Under the pieces are notes generated by a model, which saw only the letters and a program-made list of their open reading frames with translations, searched no databases and was not told where the DNA came from. This document shows positions 23,801 through 36,860 of a stretch of DNA of 64,000 bases, one piece after another. The DNA lies in contig QXCR01000149.1 in the NCBI GenBank assembly GCA_004380135.1, positions 22,141-86,140 on the forward strand, read 5' to 3'. The DNA comes from Stemphylium vesicarium (taxonomy: Eukaryota; Ascomycota; Dothideomycetes; Pleosporales; Pleosporaceae). The position numbers were made by a program, and so were the translations under genes. Positions within the stretch are counted from its first letter, which is position 1. Each line of letters begins with the position of its first letter.

Positions 23801-24158
23801 CGTTCTGGGTGGGTGTCGAGGGGCCGCCATATATGGATGCTGAGGGATTGATGGGGTTCGTAGTAGGTCGTGCGCGGTAGAAGCGCTGCGTCACATGGCC
23901 GTGGTCGTCTATGGCCGCGATCACAGCGGCGGCACCGGCTGCGTAGCCAAAAGTCGTGCCGTCGGGCAGGCTGTCAAAGGCATTGGCCGAGTTGGTCGTG
24001 GTCCCGATAACCTGGCGCAGGGCAAGACTGGCCTCGGCGCGTCCTTGCTTGACGGGCGAGCGCGGGGTGGTCTTATAAAATGGGGATGGGGAGGGATTCA
24101 GCTTGATGCCGGACCCAATGGCTGGGCTCATCCGGGAATTGGAGGGCGTAAGCGACAT
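20875..24158 (-). CDS. Large WD40-repeat scaffold protein (WDR62/MAPKBP1-like)
   Basis: Two exons on the minus strand (24158-23616 and 23559-20875) give 1075 residues. The intron has a GC donor (GCAAGT) and TAG acceptor, and it joins VGE to TGYKPRVLVFS within the first propeller. About twelve WD-type repeats form two beta-propellers: examples are AATCVSFSPDGKYFAVGE, NCVAFSPDSRFLASLG, ITSIAIHEEAQVTFVACASRDRTVQVF and NGITFSRNGTRLVSSSSDRSLVVREL. The C-terminal third is Ser/Pro-rich with KRR clusters, followed by a helical end (about residues 955-1045) that could dimerise. This layout resembles animal WDR62/MAPKBP1, which organise MAP kinase and spindle functions; the fungal role is not known. 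The ATG at 24158 is the first in frame. Confidence 0.88.
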
Positions 24159-25228
24159 CGCGGCCTCCAAGTCGGTAGTGGAGGAGGTTTGCGATGGCTA
24201 GCAGACATCTCAGAAAGACGTCATGGCACTGGATGCGCCTGCTCTGGAGGAGAGGGAACGGGTTGGCGCGTGGTTAGTGAGGGAATCTCTGGCACCCGGC
24301 TCTAACTAAGAAAGGGTTATCCCGAAGCTACCGTGAAGCTTCTGTGCACCAGAAAAAGCGACGTGAGGGGGGAATTGGGCCAGCAGCATAGGTGTCTCGC
24401 GGGTGAGGGTGAAAGAACAAAGGGCCCTGCAGCTTGCGCGCTCGTGCAGTAAGCGGGTACGCGCCTCGACGGTGGGTTTTAGTCTTTCAGGCCCTTTGCG
24501 CCGGCGGTCAACACACAACCGGAAGAGACGATCGACGACGCACAGACATGCAGGCTCTCAGGAACAGGCGGAGACGCAGCCATTGATAGTCGTTCGCTAA
24601 ACCCTATCACCTTGCACCATCACAATCACGTCTTGTCCGTTTCAGCCGTCTCAATATTCGCGAGGCTGGACGTTTCCTCGATATTCCGCCATGACATCTT
24701 CCCGGCTGCCGGTTGATTGACGTCGAACATGCAGGCGGTAACGGCTATACAGGGTCTCGATCAGCTAACGCAGGCGTCCGCCCTGTTGTGCCACTTGGCC
24801 ATGGGCCTCCCTGCGGGCATGCACCTACCGAGAGTCCATGCGCCGCCGCAGGGCACGACGTGGCAGAACAATACATAAACACGCTCCTTGTCCCCTATCC
24901 ACGCTGCGCGGCAACCCCAGAGGCCGGTATAGTGGGTTACGAGGTCCATCGTGGTTACGCGCTGGCGGTGGAGATTAGCTGATTAGCGACGGTTGACAGT
25001 GCCGAGTCGATGAAAAGTAAGGGAGACATTAGTACTGCTGGAGTTGTTGCGAAGACATCAATTGCAAGACCGCTACTTCCGTATTTGGCTGTTTCTTCAA
25101 TTTGCTGGTAATAACGCGAAAACGACGCACTCGTACAGGATTGTCTCCAATGCCAATGATTGAATTACAACTCAGAATCCTACCCACAATACTTCCGAGA
25201 ACCCCATCTTTGCTTCGCTACTACTGCA
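24159..25228. other. Intergenic region, 1.07 kb
   Basis: This contains the promoter of the WD40 gene and the 3' region of the next minus-strand transporter. No convincing coding frame, RNA or repeat is visible. Confidence 0.55.
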
Positions 25229-26914
25229 TCAGCGGACCAATTTCCACCCGTTCCTCTTCGCATCCAGCCGGCGGGTATTGACAAGGCACAACAGCGAGAT
25301 AGTAAGTAACACTGCAGTGTACAAAATCGGCCTCTCGAAGTCGGGACCTTGCAAATCCTCGTTGGCGACCCCAGATACCATCGCCCCAGCTATAGGTGCA
25401 CCGACCACGTAGCCTACCCCACGTATAGTCGTCGTTGCGCCAATGTTCGGGTAGTACATCTCGGCACCGAACAACGTCTTCTGAGCCGAGTTCATGACTG
25501 TATTGAAGACGCCATTTACGAGCCCATGGAAAATGCACATGGCAACGTACAGACCCACATGGCCTGTCAATGCTGCAGGCAGCCAAAGACCCCAAGTCGC
25601 AACAGCATACACGGCGGTGGCCATCAACAGCATGTTCAAGTGCCCGAGCTTGTCCGAGAGCCAGCCAGCGCACAGTCTTCCTGGAATCCCAACGCCCGAG
25701 TTGATGGCCAGAAGGTGTGAGGCCAGTGTGACGCTAGTCCCTATGGATTCAGCAAACTCGGGGCCAAATACCAGAGGAATGGCCAGCGTCAACGGATGAA
25801 TCAAATTTGCGACTGCGAGAGAGATGAACATTGGATCTTGAACGGTTTTCCAAGTCACGATGCTTGTGCAGCGCCTTTTGAATCTCCGAGGTGGTAAGGC
25901 AAGCGCGCTGGCAACTGACAATATCGTGACGCTGAGTATAGCCACGACACCCAGGGTCCACCGAACGCCGAGTGTCTTAAGTGACTTCGTTAACCCGAGG
26001 ACCCATACCATTGCACCTAGAGCAGCAGCTACAACTGTTAGCAGAATATCTTGAATGGAGGGTATTGGGCGCCCACATGCGAACATGACTCCCTGCGCGA
26101 GGCCGCTTCGTTGTGGGAAGTATTCCGGGAGAATTGGCGACAGCACATAAATGAGGATACCGGATCCGAGACCGACCAAAAGGCCTTGGCATACGACGAG
26201 CGTTGCTAACTGTAACAGAGTGAGTGGTTGTTGCGGTAGTAAGTGAAAAGACTCCTTACGTCGTGACTGGCAGCAGCTGCTATTGCGAACCCAGCTGCAA
26301 TGAGCGAAGTACCGGTGAAGCAGAGAGGTCTGATATGACCTCCTATCCTGGATAAGTGGGGGTAGTAAAGCAGTCCGAAAACAGCAACGATCCCTCCATT
26401 GCCCAGAGAGCCAATTGTTGAAATCAACGGCCGCTGCGACACCTCACCCCTGAGAAGTACGCCCTCCAGGACAGGGTCTTGACGCCCATAGTGTGCTTGG
26501 AAAACACCGAATGCCTGATTTAGCCCTATAGAAGTCAGCCAACGTATATTTGTAAAGCGCTCCTTGAACTGAACAAAGAGAGGTTGGACCGCGATCTGAC
26601 GCGGTCTGACGAAGTTGGGGATACGAACCTATTACTGTAAAGGCAACTAAACAAGTAGAAGAAAGAATCCTCAATTGCTGTGCTCGTGTCACAGGCTCAC
26701 CAAGATTTTCGCCTTCTTCGTTGGTGTATGGGTGGGAGCACCTGCGGGATGGCTTCTCGTCGTTTGAGAGGTGTTGGACTTGCGCGTAATCTATACTCGT
26801 CAGCTACATTCCTCATGCAAGCCTTATAGACAATTCAAACAAATTGTTTGATAGTAGCGAAGTCTTCCAAAACTTACCGGCCAGTTCGACATCGAAAGAG
26901 TCCGTTCTATTCAT
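25229..26914 (-). CDS. MFS transporter, monocarboxylate-permease type
   Basis: Five exons on the minus strand (26914-26878, 26790-26629, 26525-26260, 26209-26077, 26028-25229) give 465 residues. An acidic/polar N-terminus precedes about twelve membrane spans. Family blocks include NQAFGVFQAHY, GLLVGLGSGILIYVLSPILPEYFPQRSGLAQG and CAGWLSDKLGHLN (the MFS loop 8-9 motif), as in fungal monocarboxylate permease-like (MCT/Mch) proteins. The last intron (48 nt, CTAAC branch site) is a multiple of three and also open, so an unspliced form would carry 16 extra residues. Substrate is unknown; small carboxylates are typical of the class. Confidence 0.85.
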
Positions 26915-27927
26915 CGTCACGATTCTACCAAAAGTATATGCAACAGACAGTCCACCGCCGCCTCTTATGTCTTTTGGGCTCCAAAACCTCCATTGCTTTG
27001 GGGTATCTCTTGTGACGACACATTAGGCAGACTTCGATGACAGACGTGCACAGGCGTTGTGGAGGAGAGTTGACTCGACTTGGATCCATGGTACTGTTCA
27101 GTATTGATTCCACTGCACAGGCGTTTACTTTGTTGCAGACAAGGCATGGGCAGATTCAATCTAGTTGGGATGATGAGCAGAGAACTTTCAGTCATGTAGT
27201 CGGTGCGTTTGATCACAGTCATATTCTGCATCATTTCCGGGTTTCGTTGGCCCAGAGATGAATTACCTGGTCAGAGCAAAAGGCTATCCCCATCTGCGGT
27301 AGCAGAATTAGAACAGCGTAGATACCATATTAATTGCTGGTAGTCTTCTCAAGTGCCAATTTAGATCTGGCATAGGAGACGCACGTATTAGAGTGCACAT
27401 CAACATGTCCCATTGCAACCACTACTCCCACAGGTTACCCAATTGACAAGAGGAACTTGGCAATAAATTTCAAGAAATTATATGAATCCAAAATTCCAGT
27501 CCGCACATGTCTTCTCACGTAATCTTGCAGCCGTGTGTACTCTACCAAACTCACACTGTCCTAACCCCCCCAAAATCGACCCCGCGGTCAGTGCGTAGGC
27601 TAGCTACGTCACCCGTCCAAGCCCATCAGACGAAGCATTTTTGGCTGACGACGGAATGCGTTAGTATCTTCTTGGTGAATCATGCAAGTCAGTTCAACAG
27701 CCCTGATTCAGAAGTCGTGAACGCAGGTCGCGATGGGGTGTAGTGTGGCGATAGGGCGGGGATAAGCGCGTGTCTTGGCCCTGTACCCTGGCTCAATAGG
27801 ATAACGAAGAAAGTTGTCGTCGGAATTGCCATCATAGCCAGCGCATCGCTCAAATCCCACCCCAAGGCCTACACCCCCTCTGTAGGCTTCCTCCCTCTGC
27901 ATCCCCGGGAGCCCTCCAGACGCCCGA
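26915..27927. other. Divergent intergenic region, 1.0 kb
   Basis: The promoter regions of the MFS transporter (minus) and the AAA ATPase (plus) lie here. It is AT-richer than the flanking genes. No further gene is seen. Confidence 0.55.
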
Positions 27928-30900
27928 ATGTACGTGATTCGGTCTGCACTGCGAGCGTCCACGAAAAGACCTCCAGCGCGCTTTATCCGCGGCCGCCGCT
28001 ATCCATCGACACCACGGTTACGAACATTTCATACCGCACGACCACTCGCCCAAGCCTCGAACCCTCCGCCGGCGCCCAATGGTACACCCACCGACCAGGA
28101 TGGCGCTACCTCAACGGATCGAGACAAGGCAGCAGCCATAGAGGAGCCAGCAGATGGCGCGGTAGCATTGGAGGACCCCGACTTGTTAGCACAAAAGCTT
28201 CTGCGATCACGGGAAACAACGCGCAGGTACTCGGCTGCCTTGCGCCGCCAACAACGGAGCAAAAAGGCCCAAGGTTTGCCGCCCGTGCATGTACCAGACT
28301 GGTTCCTGAAGAAGAGGGTGTTGAGGCGTCAAGACCTGCCTGGAGACCCACAGGATGCGAAGCCACCCACGCTTCTCTCTGTCGCAGTAACCCATGGCGA
28401 ATCGGGAGAGCAGGCCACCTGTGCGATTCCGGCTCGACGTGACTCGGACACGGCCCAGGTCCTCTCGCGATTGATCCGTGGCCTGTGGAGCAGACGTCTC
28501 GATGACAATGAGAAGCACAAGGTTGAGAAATACTTGGAGGAGAGAATGGCGCTAGACGAACAGGTGGACAAGCAGGAGTCGCAATCTCGAATTGACGAGG
28601 CAGTGGCTAGCACAGAAGCTGGGCGCCCTGGCGACGTCCCCGTTACTAGCATCACCGAGGATAGCGCTTTCACCGAGGACTGGACAAAACTGAGCAAGCT
28701 ACAAAAGGACCCTGTCATGGATCTGCGTAAGAAGGTTGAAGAGATGAGAAAACTTGGTGCCAAACTTGGAATGGCTGCTAGAAAGCGAGAGGTCGCGAGG
28801 TCCAGGCAGAGTGAGACCTCCAAGCACCTATCTTCTCTAGTCGTCGCCGAAGTACGGGCCAACATTGCTGCCTCCCTCTCTGCGTTACAGCCTGCCGCGG
28901 GCGATTCCTTCCCCGCTGCCAAAACGAACCTCATCCTCCATTCACCTGCACCCGAACACGAAGGAGCGATAGATGCATGTGTAGTATCTTCTGCATTTGA
29001 ACTGGGCTCTGACGTCATCGTATTGGGTGCTCAAGATTTGGCTCAGCTTGCCGGCGACTACTTGGGGGAAGGAGCAGAGCCATCGCCACGCTCAATTCGC
29101 TCACTGGGCTATGAAACGTATCGATTAAATGCAGACGTAAACGATTTCATGGCCGACGTGCAGGAATCTGGTGCCGAAGACGAATCGGATTGGTCTCAAT
29201 CTTCGCCCATGGATCAGTCTGATCCAAACTCGATGCGGCCTCGTAGTATGCCTCTCTCCATCATCGCCCTGACGCCTGCTCTAAGGGCCATGACTCAAGA
29301 CCTGAAAGGCCTGCAGCTTGGCTCAGGGGGCGCATTTGGTTCGGCCAGCAGTGCTGTTAGCGAGGACTCTGGTCGAAATCAAAGCCAAAGCGAGATGCAA
29401 CTAGAAGACATGAAGCTAGCCGCTCTCTTAGAAACTTTAGTCGATTCAAGCGAAGCAAAGCAAAGCCGTGGCTTGGTTGGTAGTGAGAGTCTGCAACAAA
29501 TTCCCCTCTCTGACCAACAATCAACAACCTCCAAGAGCCCTGCTTTCTTCGACTACTCTCTAGGTCAAGAAAGTGCTGGGCTTGATTTGAACTCGACGTT
29601 GCCAATCGCGGCAAGGCCAGATATCAATTTCGAAGTCAAAGTTGGCCAAGCCCCCCAGACGCTCAACGTCCCACAAACGTCTAAAATAATATACGTCAAA
29701 GACTTCAAGGAATTGAATGCTACTCACTATGGCGGTCGTATTATTCAGAAGCTTGAAGAGCTTGTTCGCAGGCGGCGTATTGCTGGCGAGAGCATTATGA
29801 TCGTAGGGAACACCTGTTCACGCGACCTCACGCCTGAACTCAATCCCAGGTATGTATTCTTATCAGACTAGACGAGCAATGAATCTGACGGATCTTAGTG
29901 GTGTTCGCGGTCTTCAGAGCGAGGGCGAAAGCAGCTTCTTTAGAACCATCGTCATTGCACCGGATTTCAGCAACAGTACACCAACGATTGACGAGGCTAT
30001 CGCATCTCTTGGAAGCAGTAACATATCCTCTCTCGATATCCCGCTAGCAGAGAAGAGCAAATTCCAGCACATCAACCTGCACCATATACGAGACATGCTC
30101 CGCTCTTTGGATCCATCTACCGCAGCCAGTATTTCCGACATGGACCAGAGTCATCTACGCTTCCGTGAATGGGCGCCCATATTCTCAGAGTCGCACTTCA
30201 ATCGCGTGCTAACATACGACGAGGTGCATAGAGTGGCATTAACAGCTCTCGGGTTGCTGGTAACAAACCCAGTGAACAGGGAAGCATCATCTGGGTCTGC
30301 ACCAGTACAGTTGAGCTGGGCACATGTCGCCCTGGCGATGGGTTTGCTGAAAGCTAGTGATACCGCCAAGTATACCTACTTTGAAAGAACCGCCGATATG
30401 ACGAAGCGATCCAAGAATGCGTTCAGCAACATGGAAGCCAAAATCGAGCCAGGTTCCGGCCGAAAGCGTATAGAGGAGAAAAACATGCAGCGTCAACGTA
30501 ATCTGCAGAGGATAGCGTCTACCGCTAACAAGCACGAAAAGCGACTCATGCCTGGCATTGCAGACCCTGACCAGATCAAAACGACATTTGAACAGGTCCA
30601 CGTACCAACGGAAACGGTCGACTCTATACGTACCATCACCTCTTTGTCGTTGTTGCGACCAGAAGCATTTAGCTATGGTATCTTGGCAACTGAAAAGATT
30701 TCCGGTGCACTGCTGTACGGGCCCCCGGGTACGGGTAAGACACTTCTTGCCAAAGCCGTGGCGAAGGAAAGTGGTAGTTCGGTCCTTGAGGTGTCTGGAA
30801 GCCAAATCATGGACAAGTACGTGGGCGAGGGCGAAAAGAATGTCGCCGCCATCTTTTCCCTGGCGCGCAAGCTATCGCCGTGCATCGTGTTTCTTGATGA

Positions 30901-31675
30901 AGCCGACGCTGTTTTCGCGTCGAGAGATGCAATGCGCGAACGTGCGTCACACCGCGACATCCTGAATCAGTTCTTGAAGGAGTGGGACGGCCTCAACGAT
31001 TTGTCGGTGTTTGTCATGGTAGCTACGAACCGGCCCTTCGACTTGGACGACGCCGTGATTCGTCGACTACCAAGACGATTATTGGTAGATCTACCTACGC
31101 AAGCAGACCGAAAGGAGATTTTGCGGATACATCTTAGGGGCGAACAATTAGATGAGGCTGTCGACTTGGAAGACATCGCGAAGCGTACGCCATTCTACAG
31201 CGGAAGTGACCTCAAGAACATCGCCGTATCAGCGGCACTAGCCTGCGTCAAGGAAGAAAACGAACAAGCCGCCATCGCGGCCGCCAAGGCTAGCTCAGAG
31301 ACCAACACAGAGTCTGCATCTTCACAACCTGAGACTAACACCGGCGCATCCGCTACAACATTCCCTGCATCATCGGAATCTGATTCATCCGCCACTCCGA
31401 CATCCACCCAAGAGCCATCACAAACACCAAAGGCTCCACATCTCGTCCGCGGCCAATCCTACACATTCCCTGAAAAGCGCATCCTGCATCCTCGCCACTT
31501 TGACAAAGCGCTTCAAGAAATCAGCGCCAGCATCAGTGAAGACATGAGCAGCTTGAACGCGATCAAGAAGTTCGACGAGCAATATGGTGACCGCAAGGGT
31601 AACAAGCGAAGAAAGGACTTTGGATTCGGCATGGCGACTGAGAGGAATGAGAGCGCTGCTCGAGTCAGGATATAG
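27928..31675 (+). CDS. Mitochondrial AAA ATPase, Msp1/ATAD1-like
   Basis: Two exons (27928-29849 and 29899-31675) give 1232 residues. The N-terminus (MYVIRSALRASTKRPPARF) is an Arg-rich amphipathic presequence typical of mitochondrial import. A long helical/disordered half precedes one AAA module: Walker A GPPGTGKT at residues 915-922, then the pore-loop-like MDKYVGEGEKN, Walker B CIVFLDEADAVF, sensor-type ATNRPFDLDDAVIRRLPRR (including the arginine finger region) and the GSDLKNI helix. The closest class by motif is Msp1/ATAD1, which extracts membrane proteins, but the protein is about three times longer than yeast Msp1. A Ser/Thr-rich loop (about 1100-1145) interrupts the C-terminal lid. The function as membrane-protein dislocase is inferred. 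Confidence 0.88.
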
Positions 31676-32667
31676 GTACGGTTTTTGGATCAATGGGAAG
31701 AAGTAGAACTTGGTTTGTATGAGTAGACGTCATGAGAGAATGAGCATATACTACACTACCCGCTGAACCAGAGTCCAATGATAACGTGAACTATCTTCGT
31801 AACAACATATTACCATCATCGTTTGCTGCAGGACGGCCTCGCGCTTTACCGTCTGCGATTGGCCAAGGACACATCTACCGACAGGCGTTCCAAAAATAAA
31901 CAAAGAACTCTTTACCGAACATTACGTTGTCTGCTGGCATGTCAATCTTTGTCTCTTACAGTCGCGGCACATCAACCGTCCACCCAGGAGCCAGAGAAGC
32001 GCGTTCGCTTCGTCGGCAACCAGACCTGTCCAGTTCGGCAGCGAAGCGAAAGACCCCCATGTAAGCCGCACCGCCACTCGCAGCCGTTTTGGGCCCACTC
32101 AGACACGTTTCCACGCACGGAACTAACGCCAGGGCCAACTTTTTGCAGCTCTGTGATGCGATTTGCTCGAAAATGCCATGCCGTGCCTGTGGCTAGTGCA
32201 AAGTGGCGAAAAGCAGTGGGGTTGAAACCGGTGGACAGCCGGCTTTGACAGGACCCTGATGTGCACGCTGGACTTCCTTGAGGGGTAAAGAGACCGGTAG
32301 GCTGTGTCGGTGGGCGACGATCTTTCTGGGTTCCTCCTAAATCGCCACCGCTAACTGCTGCATGGCTGCATGGCTGCGAGTGTAATGCTCACTTTGCGAC
32401 AAATTATGAGAGCGCGTGGGACCCTGCAATAATGTACATGGGTGTAAACAGGTCAAAAAGTATGGCCACCGCTGCTGCCGGTTTCTTCTTCTCCTCCTTC
32501 TGAATTGCTGGTCGAATTGTATTGTTGCTGTTTGCCAGACATGAAGCATTGATTTTATACAAGTCGTTGCAAATATCGACCTTTTTCCCATATCGTTATT
32601 GAGCCTTTTTTTTTCTTTCTTTTACAAACACTCGCTTGCTTGTTATCTTGCTCGCTCTCGCGCATAC
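31676..32667. other. Intergenic region, 1.0 kb
   Basis: This stretch holds the 3' end of the AAA gene and the promoter and leader of the next gene, with a pyrimidine-rich tract (about 32590-32625) just before the start. The only long open frame (31823-32248) shows no protein features. Confidence 0.55.
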
Positions 32668-34815
32668 ATGCATTCGTTACGAGGATGGAATCTGTTGGTC
32701 TTGGGAATTGCGCTGCTGGGAAAGGTACATGGCGCGGCGTTGCCGATGCCCGCTATTACACCAGCACCACTCCCAGACCGGATTGATGCACGATCGCTAC
32801 AAAACAGGCAGGAACCCGATGCGTAAGATACACTCTTTCTCCTCACAAGTCTTTCAAGATCTTCTCACTCTAACATCGAGAGCAGAATTGATGTCTTCAA
32901 CGTGCTCATCACGGCACTACCACAGTCGCTACGTCAAATCGCTGCCACCAACATACCAGCCGTATCAAGCATATTGTGGGAAGAGTTCCTGGATGATAAT
33001 AGACCGCAGTGGTTCAATGAGCTGCCGTATGATATCCAGAGCTATTTTATAGACGAGTTTGGACCCGCTACGGCTGCACCCCCAGAGACGGATGCTCTAC
33101 CGACTGATGTCACTGCGTCGGTGACGGGGCTTCCGTCGGCCACGAGTCTATCACAAGCTTCAAATACTGGATCGTCGTTGCTGGAATCGATGTCTACCAG
33201 CGTCGTGGGATCTTCTACGGTGCTGGAGTCTGAGAGCTCGAGTACACTATCTACACCGACGGCGTCGTCGAGTAGGTTGTCTAGCGCGACATTGAGTTCG
33301 ACATTTTCATCCGAGTCGTCTTCTGCGTCATTTCCTTCTTTATCTGCGAGCACCCTCTCGAAATCAAGTTCGTTGGCATCAAACTCGTCCCCGAGCTCAA
33401 CGCCATCCGCGACCCCCAGCGCATCTGCGGATCCCGTAGCCCCCGCATCGAGCGAATCCGGCCTGACAAGGCGCGAAAAGATTGGCATCGGTGTCGGTGT
33501 ACCCTTGGCCATTCTCGCCATTGCGGTACTTGCCTTCGGGTGCTGCTTCCTCCTGCGTCGAAAGCGCAGAAAGCATATCGAAGGTAGCCAGCCGCCCTCA
33601 TCGCCCGGCTTCATCCCACGATTCTCATTCCAAGATCGTGGTTTAGGTGGAGATCATTACGAGCACAGAGCGCCACTGAATCCACGTTCGCACCAGCAGA
33701 GCCGCTTCGTCGAGGACACGAACTGGGACGACGACGGCTATGATGCAGCGCCCATGTCGACAGCGTATCAAGGCCACAGCATACCACCTGCAGCAGCACC
33801 GACGCCATCTCAAGCAAACGCACTAGCAATAGCAGGCACATCCGAATTGGAAGGAGAGAATTCCATGCCTACGACTTCAACGCCAATGGCTATGCAAGAC
33901 TCCCACACACCGATACTAGCCCCAGTCCTATACCACAGCCACTCGTCTAACCGCGCCCGCGGTCGCCGAACAAGCTACACAAGCCTGCACTCGGTGGCTG
34001 AAGTCACAGAACCCGACGAAGAGGCGAATGCCGAATCGCCCATCCTAGGCCGCCAGTACAACCGCAACTCACCCCCGCGAACCAGCCCGCCTCGCAACAA
34101 GCCCAGCAAGAGCGTATCAAGCCTCGACATGCTGCCCGTCCCCGCCGTAGCAAGCATCAAGCGTAAACCCGTCCCCACCAGCGCCAGCCCCGTTCCGAAT
34201 AGTCCCGCCGCAGCAGAAGCGTCACGCAGTCTACTTCGACCATCGCTTGCGCGTGGTGCGGCTGGTGGAGACTACAGCGGTGGAAGCAGTTCCTCCGGCC
34301 TCGCCGTGTCTAGTCTCTCCTCGTCATCGTATTCTGGCAAGGGTGGCAGCGGTAGATATTACGCTTCGGATGAGGAGTCTGTCCCGATATCCCCGATTAC
34401 AGCATCGCAGCCACATTCGCAGGCTCAACCACCATTTCAAGCGCAGACGCAGGGGCTGTATGGACAACAACTGCCGCCACAGCAGCACCAGCAGAAAGAG
34501 GTGCAAAGACAGTCCACCAAACCCTTCGCAAACAACTACACCTATCTAGAAGACTACGGCCCGGAATACTACTCGCACGACGGATACCACGGCATCGATA
34601 ACACGGCCTACGATCAGGACGATGAGTTGTACGGTGGACATAGAAGTTTCGATCGTTATTCTGAGGCTGGTGGGCAGCATGAGCGCAAGAGTAGTAGGAC
34701 TGAGTGGCCGTTGAGAAATGTTTTGAATGGGAATAGTGGTGGTGGGAGTGGAAGAGGAAGAGGGCAGAGGAGGACGTTGAGTCCTATCTGGGATCGGGTT
34801 TATGAGAGGGTTTGA
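32668..34815 (+). CDS. Ser-rich single-pass membrane protein (wall-sensor-like architecture)
   Basis: Two exons (32668-32822, 32886-34815) give 694 residues. A signal peptide (LLVLGIALLGKVHGAALP) is followed by a short folded ectodomain (about residues 52-110), a Ser/Thr-rich, probably O-glycosylated region up to about 245, one membrane span at about 250-272 (IGIGVGVPLAILAIAVLAFGCCFLL), a basic RRKRRKH stop-transfer and a 420-residue cytosolic tail that is rich in Ser, Pro and Gln. The order resembles fungal mucin-like sensors (Wsc/Mid2 style), but there is no WSC cysteine domain. The function as a sensor is inferred from layout only. Sequence-specific homology is not recognised. Confidence 0.78.
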
Positions 34816-34931
34816 AGGTGATGATTGGTATGATGTGACCTTTTTCGTTTGTTGTATACACGTTACGTTTGCATTTTTTCTGTTTTTTACCTTTTGGGTT
34901 TCTGGCATGATGGCATGGAAGCGGGCGTTTT

Positions 34932-34963
<32 letters not shown>

Positions 34964-35420
34964 GTTGATGATATCCACTCCTTGAGAGATTTTTCTACGC
35001 GATCAAAGATACACGAGCGCTGCAATGATGTCGGCGCATAAGATTTTGTCGGATATACCCTCCCTTTTTTTTTATCACGTACATGTACATAGTATGCTTG
35101 ATGACCAGCATGGGTCAGCTATGACCCGACTCTCAGATATAGCAAATAAATCACAGAATACTGCACACTCGGAAACTCCATTCAGAGATGCATGTGCGAT
35201 AAATGTGCATAAAAGTGACTCGCTAAATCCTCTCTGAGTAATCTACAAGGCTCCGTCCCCTCGTCCACCCTTTGCATGTACAGTCAACGCCTCTCGGCTC
35301 AGGCGCAAAATGATCGACGTGGATCTTCGTGTATCCGCGCCGTGGCTGTGACAGTCAAATGTCACGGTCAAGATGATAGACAAGCGCATCGTCATAAACC
35401 CAAGCATCCAGACAGGCACC
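34816..35420. other. Convergent 3' region with microsatellite
   Basis: Six hundred bases between convergent genes; apart from the CTTT tract it shows no gene or RNA. Confidence 0.55.
34930..34963 (+). repeat. (CTTT)n microsatellite
   Basis: About eight perfect CTTT units lie roughly 115 bases after the stop codon of the Ser-rich membrane protein, probably within its 3' untranslated region. Confidence 0.9.
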
Positions 35421-36230
35421 TTAGTCGTGGAACTTTCTGTTCTCGTTCTCGCCGAAAAGGGTGACCCTGATGGAGGGCAGGGCCTGGGACTCGAGTAGCT
35501 TCAATCGTTCTTGGAAGGTGTTGTTGATGTCGATCTTGCCGTTTGTGCCGACAACGATGGCACCGCCGGCACTGTTCAGGTTAGCGAGGATACAATAAAT
35601 GATGATGGAAATTCAACGTACGATCCCTCGGGTAGCGGGTCGCTCTCATCAATAGTGATGGCGACTTCCTTGCCCATGTTCTTCTTGTACTCAGTCTGGG
35701 CCTCTTCGATGGCCTTCTTGGTAAGGTCGTAGTCGGCCTTGCGGACCTTGACCTGCAGCTTGTCCTCGTTCAGGGCATATGCGCCCTCGACAATCAGGCT
35801 CTTCATGATGGTCTGATACTTCTTCTTGTCCTTGGATACGTCGGCCAGCTTCTTCTCGGCCTCCTCGAACAGGCGGTTGAGCAGCTCCTGGCGGGCGGAG
35901 AGGATGCGTAATCGGCTCTTGTTAGAGACGGTGGAGCGAGTGATTTGCTGCGACATGCTGGCTTGCTTGAACTTCTTTTCGTACGAGGCGTCGATGGAGG
36001 CCTGCTCCTGGCGCACCAGCTTGGACTTTTCAATGGCAAACTCCTCGTCGGCCTTGAGGCGGATCTCGTTGGCCTTTTCCATGGCTTCCTGGCGGATAAA
36101 GGCTGTCATCTTCTTCAGCTCGCCGGCGACCTGCCATGGTTCGGTGTGTTAGCTGGGGGGACTGGTGTTGACGTAGTTAGGTGGTGGGGAGCTCTACCTG
36201 GTCGTCGGAGAGGGCGTGGACTTGCGACAT
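35421..36230 (-). CDS. VMA4: V-type proton ATPase subunit E
   Basis: Three exons on the minus strand (36230-36198, 36130-35622, 35571-35421) give 230 residues, the usual length for subunit E. The N-terminal half is one long charged helix (MTAFIRQEAMEKANEIRLKA and following) that forms the peripheral stalk with subunit G; the C-terminal half contains the conserved GGAIVVGTNGKIDINNTF block and LPSIRVTLFGEN. The subunit connects the V1 head to the stator of the vacuolar proton pump and is cytosolic-side peripheral. The 11-codon first exon is typical of fungal subunit E genes. It is divergent from the NIPA gene. Confidence 0.95.
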
Positions 36231-36860
36231 GGCGGCGGTAGTGTCTGGGGATCCTCGGTGTGACTGAAGGGGATATACGGAGGATATGCGGCGGTGCGGC
36301 GGTCGAGGGTGGTGTGGACTGTGGGCAGTGACGGAGCTTAGCTTGGAGGTTGATGTTCACGCACCTGGGCAGCTCTCGAGCAGGGAGCACCGATTGGCGA
36401 TAGCCCCCAGATGCTGCCCGCGATTCCACCTAGCCACAGCTACCCCGACGGCAGTTCCACACTTGGACCTTGGCGCGTCTTTGCGCCTAGGTGGATGCGG
36501 GCGGGCGCGCATTCGAATCAGCAGTCTTACACTTGAGTTTCTTTTTTATTCTTTGCATCGAGCCCCAAGTCGCATGCGAATGCGTTGATGTTCGGGCGCA
36601 TCGCTCAAGCTTCCCTGCCAACTACATCATCAGTCGGCTGATCCCTGCCACGGCTGCCGGCTAGTCCTCCCCCCAACCCGTCTCGTGCACTTCACCGACT
36701 CGGCGGCGGCGGCGTGACGTTTCGCTACTCCCGCCAACACCTCTCTGCAACCACCCGTCTATACACGATCCCGCTGTCCATCTACCCCCACACGCACAGC
36801 ATGCATCCCGCCCCCAGGTAGCCATAGGCCCAGTCCACCGACCACGGCCAAGGAAGAAAC
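36231..36860. promoter_or_regulatory. Shared divergent promoter region
   Basis: These 630 bases separate the V-ATPase subunit E and NIPA-type transporter start codons and must contain both promoters. The segment is rich in short GC-rich tracts (for example GGCGGCGGCGG near 36700) but no specific binding site can be assigned. Confidence 0.5.

Noticed and set aside
31823..32248. 141-codon plus-strand ORF
   Set aside because: Composition is not protein-like and there is no splice structure or known motif.
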